Shown here piece by piece: positions 56,456-64,000 of a DNA stretch of 64,000 bases (position 1 is its first letter; the number at the start of each line of letters is the position of its first letter). The notes beneath the pieces were generated by a model. It saw only the letters and a program-made list of their open reading frames with translations, searched no databases and was not told the DNA's origin. Source of the stretch: Paragyromitra xinjiangensis (lineage: Eukaryota; Ascomycota; Pezizomycetes; Pezizales; Discinaceae); assembly GCA_038503065.1 (NCBI GenBank), contig JBCAMK010000001.1, positions 2,852,001 to 2,916,000 of the forward strand, written 5' to 3'. Made by a program: the position numbers and the translations under genes.

Positions 56456-58416
56456 CTATAGCTCGAAAGATCCAGTCGTACTGCTAATCCCGTCGAAAAT
56501 GACGGTGTTGTTCACTGGCACATACTGCTGCGTAACGACCTATTCATTTTAGATTACCGGTTCTGTTGGTAGAGATGGAGTTGATTTACCTTGATGACTT
56601 CTTGGGCGACGATCCCTCCCGCCAGTGAAGCGATATTATGGAGTTCCCCACCCCCAGATCTCACGATCTCGCCAATCACTTTCTCTCCTCTGTCTCCAAG
56701 TCCCGAGCTCCAACCCACTTCTTGGAGATATAATCCAGCAAGCCTCTTCATCTCCGCCGTATCTTTTTCGAGGGTCTCATCAGTATCGCCTGGCGCTCTT
56801 CCGCTGCTCTCTGTAATGAATGCCTGGTAAGCACGAATCGCGATGTAATCATGGATGAGAGAAGTTTCCGCGTCCCAACCGCTGAGTGCGCTACAAACGG
56901 CTTGTTTATGGTGTTCATCAAGTGGGATGGAGAATTCGGCTGACAGAGGACGGTAGGAAATGCGACGAAGGAAGTTGGAATTCCGGCAGAAGAGTTCGAT
57001 CTCGTTGAGGGAAACTGAGGTGGGGTCACGATTGAGAGAAGAGAGGATGGTTTGGACATTTCTTTGAACGAGTGATGCATCATGGCGGGCTTTGTTTTTA
57101 TAGCTGTATGATTTAGGCTGGGATTCCTCACTCGATAGATCGTAGCAACTTACACGTTCTGTAAATCAACGTAGCCATTACTTTCGGCTTTCATGTCAGG
57201 GATTCCACCTGATAGTGGCAGGAGTCCATTCCCTTGTTCAGGGATTTCTAGAAAGTTCTTGACAGCCCTAGCAATGATCCAGAAGTTGTCGGCCTTGACA
57301 TCCAAGGTATTAGCTGAGTTTGTATTAACGACTTTAGTAGAAACAGAGCAGACCTCTGGCGTCAAATTGGTACATTTGTCATCATTTAACACTTCGTTGG
57401 TCTCACTCGAGACCTCTGCTTCTCTGACGTTCTTCAGGACCGCTGCAATGGCCTCTTCGTAATTCTCCTCGCTGCCGCCTGGAACGTGCGTACGCATGCT
57501 ATTCTGAATAAGAGCTTTGAATTCCCCTTTCTCTTTGTAAGTTGTTGGATAACTTCCTCCATGACCTTTTTTCCAGTCTTCAAGATATTTTAACAAAAGT
57601 ATTAGGTATGGGACATGACCATGTTCATGATCACTCATCCCTCCATCACCTCCTTCCGTCTGTTGTATCTCAAGATTTGTGGTTCTTGCTGCTGCCATAG
57701 TGAGGAGCTCGGCCCACGGGTTCAGGAGTCGAAGATCTACCAACGAATCTGGGTGGGTTTCAACGACTGTATGGGTAGGTGCCGAAATACGCAAGCTAGT
57801 GGTAAATCCTAGAGAGTTAACAAGGAAGGTTGGAATTTCCGGGGGAAGCTGTAGTAGTAACGGGGTAGGGAACGGTGAAATGAGCACAAGGTGCGTGAAT
57901 GGTGTTGTGGAGGGATTAAAGAGCTCAGGTTTTGTGGACAACAAATTTGGCAGGTTCTAGGTTCTGATAATGAGCTTTCATGGTTCCGATTCCAATTGAT
58001 TGGTGTTTTTGAACTTACGTCAATAATGTAGTTTCCGTTAACGTCTGGGTTAAGCTCTTCTAATAGCGCTGCAGCTCGCTCAGCTCGTGGTTTCCCGAGG
58101 CTTTCCTCATCTAAGAAGAAATTGACGCCTAAGTCCGCCTCTTCTACTAGCTTATCGTCGACCACGGTGAACTGCCCGATACCTACATTTATCCACCAAG
58201 GTCAATAAAATTCGTCCTATCTACTCGGTGAGGTTTAGGGGGATTACAGGGTAAGATTAAATTCTTGAGAATCTCGCAACCAGTTGCAGACGCGTTGAAT
58301 AAAGCGATATGAGCATTTTCTAGCTTATTTTGGCCGTTTGCACCCCAAAGACGAAGTTGCCGGTCGTACTTCTTTTCTTTGGAACTTGGGGCTCCGCTAG
58401 GTGTTGAGGAAGCCAT
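56456..58416 (-). CDS. ULA1: NEDD8-activating enzyme E1 regulatory subunit
   Basis: Five exons (58416-58248, 58182-58019, 57956-57154, 57103-56590, 56527-56456) give 573 aa. The N-terminus is the canonical [17 protein letters not shown] with [24 protein letters not shown], followed by [21 protein letters not shown]. The middle has [15 protein letters not shown] and [13 protein letters not shown], and the end has [17 protein letters not shown] joined by a short last exon to [14 protein letters not shown]. This is the APP-BP1/NAE1 (yeast Ula1) subunit, which pairs with Uba3 to activate NEDD8/Rub1 for cullin modification. It is the inactive-adenylation partner, so it lacks the catalytic cysteine domain function of Uba3. 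The first splice join yields LPCIGQF where most orthologues have PGIG. Confidence 0.92.
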
Positions 58417-58664
58417 GAGAGCTGTTAGTCTAGGATACTAGGGCAAGATAAGTAGATAGAGATGATGGGAAGAATTTGGCGAAATTAGGTGGAGGTTTGG
58501 GGACTTTGACGAATTGACGTGTTGACGGTGAGGCTGAGAGCTGTAGCTGACTCAGCCCCCGCAGCCCCACCATCCTTCTTTGCCTTGACCGGGTAACCAC
58601 AAAACCTAAGTCCCAATCGCGGTTCTGCATTCTATACTTTGTAAATTCTCATGCAAGGGAAAAA
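58417..58664. promoter_or_regulatory. shared ULA1/TYW1 promoter region
   Basis: Only 248 bp separate the divergent ATGs. No TATA box is seen. Compact divergent housekeeping promoters like this are common in fungi. Confidence 0.5.
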
Positions 58665-61360
58665 ATGGCATCAATTGTAGAAGACGACTTTGCACTTCCT
58701 ATTGGTATGTGAGTTTACTCCCCGCTCTTAACCGAAAATTAATTAATACTCGTTTAGAACTCGTCGGGCTATGGCATACGCTCCGGTTGCCACTTCTCGT
58801 TTCCATTGTCGCGGGACTTGCCGTATATAGGATTCATTTGTCAATAACGCGACTGCAGAAAGGAGAAGCTGCGTCCCTAGAATCACTCAAACCTGCTCAA
58901 AAATGGCACGAAGCCCCAGGTTTAGGGATACCGCAGACCGTCAATGTGGGGGTCACGCCATTACTCGAAGAAAATAGCCTACGGAAAACGGGCCGTGTAG
59001 CGGCGTTGAGCGGCCCAAAGCGTGTCACCGGTGACAAGAGCAAAAAATTATCCTTAGCCCGCAAAAGAGGGAAACCAAGGGTCTCGGAAAGGGTGCAGGA
59101 AAAGGAGGAAGGCGATTTCGATATACAGATCTTAATTTTCTACTCTACCCTTACGGGCTCAACTGAACAATACGCGGAGAAGCTCCGGAACGAGCTCTTT
59201 TCGACGAATGGCGAAGGGGTGTATTCGAATCTTTCTATTCCTACACCTTCCAACTCTCTCAGCTCCGTTCCCCTTCAAAGATCCTTTTTGTCCCCAGAGA
59301 TATACAACCTCGAGGAGATCGAACTTGATGACTATTTCATTTCACCCCCCAAAAGCGATGGTAAGAAGCAGATTAAGTATGTCTACTTGCTGGTGGTTCC
59401 AACATACGAGACCGGCTCTCCTGTGGCCCCTTTCTTGGACCATCTCCAGGAGACACATCACGATTTCCGGATAGATACTGCCCCGCTGCGCTCGCTCGCT
59501 GGGTTCTCCGTTTTCGGTTTCGGTGACTCATCTGAATGGCCGATAGAGGAAGGGAAATTTTGTAAAGACGCCGTAGAAGTGGATAAGTGGATGGGCAAGC
59601 TTACTGGAGGAAGAAAAGGGAGTAGACGGATGTTCCCCGTCGGTATGGGGGATGTGAACCCCGCAAGTACGAAGGGAAAAGAAGAAGGGAATGCGTCGGA
59701 CAGTTTGAGAGAGTGGAGGATTCATCTAGAGGACGCTATGCGAGAGTACGCCGCCACTGGTCAGCTCGGCGATGTAGCGGATTGGCGGATAGCTGTCGAG
59801 TCGGGGGATGAGGATTCTGACATTGAACAAGAGCCCGATTCGCCGAATAGCGGGGATGAAATGATTGATGTTGAGGACCTTGGTGGTGTGATTAAAGAGA
59901 ATCCAGATGTCACGAAAAAGGGTGACACACCACAGAAGAGCTTCCGCCAGGGGCCATTACCAGTCGACTTCACATCCCCAGATGGAAAGAAAGCGCTCAA
60001 GAACGGCGAAGGACAGAACCCAAACAGAAAAGAAATGGTGCCAAAAGGCGGCGTAACTTACGAAGCGTTGACTAAACAGGGCTACACGATTGTCGGTTCT
60101 CACTCTGGTGTTAAAATCTGCCGCTGGACGAAATCGGCACTGCGTGGTAGAGGTAGCTGCTACAAGTACTCGTTCTATGGGATCAAATCTCATCTATGCA
60201 TGGAAACTACACCCTCGCTTTCATGCTCAAACAAGTGTGTTTTTTGCTGGAGACATGGGACAAACCCGGTAGGGACTACTTGGAGATGGAAGGTGGATCC
60301 CGCAGATGAAGTGTTCAAGGGTGTTGTTGAGGGACACTACAGGAAAATCAAGATGATGAAGGGAGTTCCCGGAGTAAGAGCAGATAGATTTAGTGAGGCT
60401 TTCAAAATTCGGCATTGCGCGTTGAGTTTAGTTGGAGAACCAGTTTTCTATCCATATGTAGGACCTCTTTGATTATTAATTTGCCCGAGCATGCGCAGAA
60501 ACTGACATGAGAGCGTTTTTCAGATCAATGAGTTTCTGCACCTACTTCACTCTAGCAAAATTTCCTCCTTCCTCGTCTGCAACGCTCAACATCCTGCTCA
60601 GCTCGCTGCTCTTGGTCCTGTTACACAACTTTACGTCTCTATCGACGCTTCGAACCGAGACAGTCTTAAAAAGATCGATAGACCTCTCCACCGCGACTTC
60701 TGGGAACGTTTCCAGTCATGTCTTGACATCTTACGCGAAAAACGGAATAAGCAGCGAACAGTGTTCAGACTGACGCTTGTGAAAGGTTTCAATGTGGAAG
60801 ATGAGGTCATGGGGTATGCCGATCTTGTTGAGAAGGGTCTTCCAGGCTTTGTTGAAGTGAAAGGGGTTACGTATTGTGGAACGTCGACGGCTGGAGAGGC
60901 AGGGTTAACGATGAAAAATGTGCCGTTTTATGAAGAGGTTGTTGAGTTTGTTAAGGCACTGAACAAAGAGTTGCAGAAGAGAGGGCTGGGATATGGCATC
61001 GCGGCGGAGCATGCGCACAGGTAGATACTTTCTAATTTCTGCTTCTGCTTTGCGTGAACGACTTGCTCATATTTTAACACACATTATAGCTGTTGTATCC
61101 TGATCGCGTCCAATCGCTTCTTCATCAATGGCAGGTGGCACACTCACATTGACTACAAACGGTTTTTCGAGCTACTCGAGGAAGGAAGGGAGTTTGGCCC
61201 CGAGGATTACGTTGGCGAGCCTACTCCGGAGTGGGCAAATTGGGGAAATGGGGGGTTCGATCCAGCGGATGTGAGAGTACATAGGAAAGGTAAAGCGGCA
61301 AAGAAGTTGAGAGATGAGGCTGCTGCAGAATTGGAGGGAGAGAGTGGTGGATGTGGATAA
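58665..61360 (+). CDS. TYW1: tRNA 4-demethylwyosine synthase
   Basis: Four exons (58665-58704, 58758-60457, 60524-61020, 61090-61360) give 835 aa. An N-terminal hydrophobic helix (LPLLVSIVAGLAVYRIHL) suggests ER anchoring, as in fungal Tyw1. A flavodoxin-like FMN domain (about 132-295) begins ILIFYSTLTGSTEQYAEKL and includes VVPTYETGSPVAPFLDHL and FGFGDSSEW. An acidic linker follows, then the radical-SAM core with CSNKCVFCWRHGTNP (C503, C507, C510 bind the 4Fe-4S cluster), LSLVGEP, LVCNAQHP, SIDASNRDSLKKIDRPL and VKGVTYCG. It builds the tricyclic wybutosine precursor at position 37 of tRNA-Phe from N1-methylguanosine and pyruvate. The C-terminus has the usual WHTHIDYKRFFEL and PEWANWG. All key residues are intact. 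Confidence 0.95.
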
Positions 61361-62149
61361 TAGACGTACAAAGGGAAGAGGATAGATTTCAGATTTTGTA
61401 TATAACTAATAGGGATGTCTAAACGTGTTATTTATTTTGTGGTTTCAACCCCCAGCTTGAGGATCCCTTGCCTGTTATAGTTCTACGGCGGATACACAAG
61501 GTCCCGTTTAGAAATTACCCATAGTCTTTCTTAGTCCTAGTGTTCTTTTTTTTTAGCATAGTAGGAGTGATGGCTAAATGTGAGTGGGGTATGGGTCTCT
61601 TTGACTATTCGCGTATTGAAGATGATATTATATAATGGCATGGTTATTGAGAAAATAGTGGTTAAGTCATACGATAGAATACTCTATTGGCACGCCAAAG
61701 TTACCTCCGTTGATAAGGTGCATGCTGAAGGGGTTAGGGTTGGGTGTGCATGGCAGGTTATGGGTGTGCAATCATGCTGGTACGAGATTACCACACGCCA
61801 ATTGGTTGATGGTTGGCCGCGCCGAAACACGATGCACCAATTAGAGTAACGCGAGGGGAAAAAATCGTCGATGTCATTCATGACATGTTCTTTTCTTTCC
61901 GATCGGTCGGACAACAATGACGCAGCATTTTTAGTCCACAAAACGCTGAGCTTTAATACTCAGACATCGAAAACGGAGCTAGTGCCCAGCATATAGTCTC
62001 GTGCACTCCCCTACCTTCCTTACTACTTCGTCCGTTCGTTCAAGCTCTGGTGAGATTGGTATAATATTGAATTTTACCTCGGTTTTGGCTGTTCAAAAGC
62101 CTAGGATCGACAAGAAGGTTAGATCGTGAAAGCGATAAAAGCCTTCCTC
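61361..62149. other. intergenic, no gene seen
   Basis: 3' flank of TYW1 and promoter of the secreted-protein gene. An 89-aa plus-strand frame (61580-61849) and its antisense are open but show no coding features. A TGGGTGTGCA pair repeats at about 61741 and 61762. Confidence 0.45.
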
Positions 62150-62740
62150 ATGATTCCCTCTCTCTTCTATTTTCCTTTCATTTACTCCCTCATCTGTCTT
62201 TCTACTGCTCGCCTCGATCCAGAGGACAGGATCCATTATGACGTCACGGCACAGCAGATAATAAAGCATCAACGCGCCGAAAACTCAAGCAGCGAAAACT
62301 GGACGTTAGGAAGATTCCCAGGGGACTTTTCGAATTCCATCGGCCAGGAGACCTCTCTGGGCTCAGAATACATTGGCTGCGCCGTCAATGGCACCTCGCC
62401 AACCGCACAAGACGTCAATAACGCTACGGAATATATCTCTCAAAAAGGGGATCAGCCATGCGTCTCAGGCAACTCCAGTTCTCCTCGCTGTACTCTCCTT
62501 GCAGCCAAAGATTCAGCCAAAATCTACTTTTGCGGATACCCAGGCGTCAGGATCGCATGCAACGATTTAGCTGATACCCTCAGGACCCTGGCTGAAGAAT
62601 GTGTAAAGACGGTTGATGGCGTATTGAGGGTCAGAGGGACGGTTGCTTTGTTTCCTGGAGGAGCTGTGCTTGATAATTCAAGGTTGTCATTCATTACTGC
62701 TGTATCTTCCGACGAGGACCAGTTTTCTGGATATCTTTGA
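62150..62740 (+). CDS. small cysteine-rich secreted protein
   Basis: Single-exon frame of 196 aa from MIPSLFYFPFIYSLICLSTA, a strong signal peptide; an upstream in-frame GTG is not a plausible start. The mature part has six cysteines (in YIGCAVNG, QPCVSG, PRCTLL, YFCGYPG, IACNDL, EECVK), several N-glycosylation sequons (NSSS, NWT, NGT, NAT), and an alternating pattern near VRIACNDLADTLRTLAEEC. The size, signal peptide and even cysteine count fit fungal small secreted proteins, including candidate effectors. I cannot assign a family. A possible late intron near 62684 would change only the C-terminus. It lies 0.4 kb upstream of a solo LTR. Confidence 0.68.
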   Translation: MIPSLFYFPFIYSLICLSTARLDPEDRIHYDVTAQQIIKHQRAENSSSENWTLGRFPGDFSNSIGQETSLGSEYIGCAVNGTSPTAQDVNNATEYISQKGDQPCVSGNSSSPRCTLLAAKDSAKIYFCGYPGVRIACNDLADTLRTLAEECVKTVDGVLRVRGTVALFPGGAVLDNSRLSFITAVSSDEDQFSGYL

Positions 62741-63779
62741 TGGGGTGGGAGTCAAAGTGGGCAATCAACCGGATGCTTTTTTCTTTGGGTCATTCAAGGC
62801 GTTGGGCTTTATTTTTTTTCATGGGAAAGAGGATGTAAGGTATCGTGTTCATTGAGTAGCAAGTTAGTGTTTGTGTTCGTATTGTGTGGGCTTTCCGTCA
62901 CGGACTTCGGACTCTGTCGATCATAGGCGATCACTCGGTGGCTAGCATCAATCAAATTAATAGCTTCTTTGCTGAAAGGACAGGTGTTCAGCTGAACCAT
63001 CAATTCATAAGGAATTTTCTATCAATAAAAGTGGAGACGGTCACAGGGGCCTTATAAATAGTAGAATTCCATCGGCTTCTAATTTTTACACTTCAGATAG
63101 TCTGTGTTGGAGTTGCTTCCTAATACAGGGCGTGGCTTCGGGGTCGGAAGTGATTGAGAGACAGGCACCCGAGAGAGCTATTTAGATAGGGGTCGTATAC
63201 TCACCTCTAGCAAGCAAGTAATCGAGTCTTCTATTCCTCCCTACGTGCCCAATATTACAACAGTTTGGGTAACCAGGTGTGGGCGCGAAACCATATATCG
63301 CTACGAAACTGGCTCTATGCTTGGGGAATTGATGGTTGTTATTGGGATTAGATCCGAGCGAGAGCTCATAGTGCTTGTAGGACGAGCTGCATCCTATTTG
63401 AGCCGCTAAGCTCATTATTGACACATGGTGAGGTCTTAAGTTGTGTGTGAATAGATGCTCATCCCTCTACACGGGCACAGGTAACTAAATTCCTTCTAGG
63501 AAGCGCTGCTAAAGGGGTTACGCAATTCGCATGTTAGGTCACACAATCGTGCAGTGCACAGTGCGCATGTTTCCCGCAATAGACCTGGGGACCCACGGCA
63601 CTAGGCGAACCCCTTGTGATTTTCGGCATTTTTTTTAAATTGAGTGTTGAGCGCTAAGCTTGGGCCAAGAAGAGGTCCGAAACAAGGATACATAGGACGC
63701 CGGGGCCTTATCTCAAGCGATTTGCCCCTCCTTAGGCTAGTCCTTTAAAGTCAACTTTCAACATCATCCATCACCCACC
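62741..63779. other. intergenic with solo LTR
   Basis: 3' flank of the secreted-protein gene, solo LTR at 63105-63262, then the promoter of RKI1. No other gene seen. Confidence 0.55.
63105..63262 (+). mobile_element. solo LTR, shortened copy
   Basis: 158 bp from TGTTGGAGTTGCTTCC to AATATTACAACA, clearly homologous to the LTR at 26135-26329 over its whole length but missing about 37 bp, including the repeated GGGCAC region. Flanking 5-mers GTCTG (63100-63104) and GTTTG (63263-63267) form a target-site duplication with one mismatch. Confidence 0.85.
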
Positions 63780-64000
63780 ATGCGAATTACGCGTCCTGTG
63801 CTTTCTTTCCTTCTGGCACGCCCCAGAAATTTACGGAAACCTCTATTCGCTCAGCCACAGGCTAATCGAAGCATTTCCTCTTCTACCGTCGAAGGCGCCA
63901 AAAGAGCTGCCGCCCATCTTGCCGTAAGGACCCACTTTCCCCCCGGGGCAGCATATGTTGGGATTGGTTCAGGCTCGACCGTCCCACATGTGATTGAGTG
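63780..64000 (+). CDS. RKI1: ribose-5-phosphate isomerase, 5' part
   Basis: The frame opens MRITRPVLSFLLARPRNLRK and continues through SISSSTVEGAKRAAAHLAVR to AAYVGIGSGSTVPHVIE, where the window ends. VEGAKRAAA and the phosphate-binding VGIGSGST are hallmarks of ribose-5-phosphate isomerase A, which interconverts ribose-5-phosphate and ribulose-5-phosphate in the pentose-phosphate pathway. The first ~37 residues are rich in Arg/Ser/Leu with no acidic residue and look like a mitochondrial presequence, which yeast Rki1 lacks. The rest of the gene lies outside the window. Confidence 0.9.
   Translation, partial: MRITRPVLSFLLARPRNLRKPLFAQPQANRSISSSTVEGAKRAAAHLAVRTHFPPGAAYVGIGSGSTVPHVIE

Noticed and set aside
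61580..61941. 89-aa plus and 85-aa minus open frames
   Set aside because: Mutually antisense, no family resemblance; likely chance openness in TYW1 3' flank.
1..64000. CRISPR array, rRNA, bacterial operon or prophage
   Set aside because: No regularly spaced repeats, no rRNA-like sequence, and spliced fungal genes throughout.

Overview
The window is nuclear DNA of a filamentous ascomycete (Pezizomycotina). The evidence is dense single genes with many short GT-AG introns (46-130 nt), no operons, fungal families (Asi-type RING ligase, fungal TENA, Mid2-like protein, yeast-like ABC ATPase), and small LTR remnants. A leotiomycete is a guess from protein flavour only. Exon models were drawn by hand from reading frame, splice signals and family knowledge; each multi-exon model given here stays open across all its joins.

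Layout. 1-6.8 kb: a TTC1-like TPR protein (-), a HAD phosphatase (-), a TENA/THI-4 protein (+) and a small membrane protein (-). 6.8-10.4 kb: gene-poor, with a 440-bp inverted-repeat element. 10.4-18.1 kb: a protein with two SET-like halves (+), a 13-exon sugar transporter (+) and a convergent secreted alpha/beta hydrolase (-). 18.1-30.3 kb: a long gene-poor stretch with LTR relics, an Asi1/Asi3-like RING ligase (+), a clean solo LTR with target-site duplication, a probable decayed membrane-protein gene, and a KAR/HSD17B12-like dehydrogenase (-). 31.8-34.2 kb: a YDR061W-like twin-ATPase ABC protein (-) divergent from a small unknown gene (+). 34.2-41.2 kb: mostly empty, with one small gene at 39.2 kb.

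41.2-49.3 kb holds the most unusual content: two diverged tandem paralogues (508 and 735 aa) that share intron positions and a core with D...ExK residues, a QAANA motif and a CFTC...LWICYR motif. I read this core as a divergent PD-(D/E)XK nuclease-like fold. The two copies have completely different tails: an acidic tail in one, and a TPP.TPE-repeat head plus hydrophobic tail in the other.

50-64 kb: a Mid2-like single-pass membrane protein (-), a carboxymuconolactone decarboxylase-like protein (-), a prolyl-4-hydroxylase-type oxygenase (+), a head-to-head LTR pair, the NEDD8-activating enzyme subunit ULA1/NAE1 (-) sharing a 248-bp promoter region with TYW1 (+), a small cysteine-rich secreted protein (+), another solo LTR, and the start of ribose-5-phosphate isomerase (RKI1, +), cut by the window end.

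The genes do not form a pathway; most are housekeeping genes separated by accessory, repeat-bearing DNA. A palindromic octamer, TACATGTA, recurs ten times, all outside recognised exons apart from one overlap with a proposed 13-nt exon.
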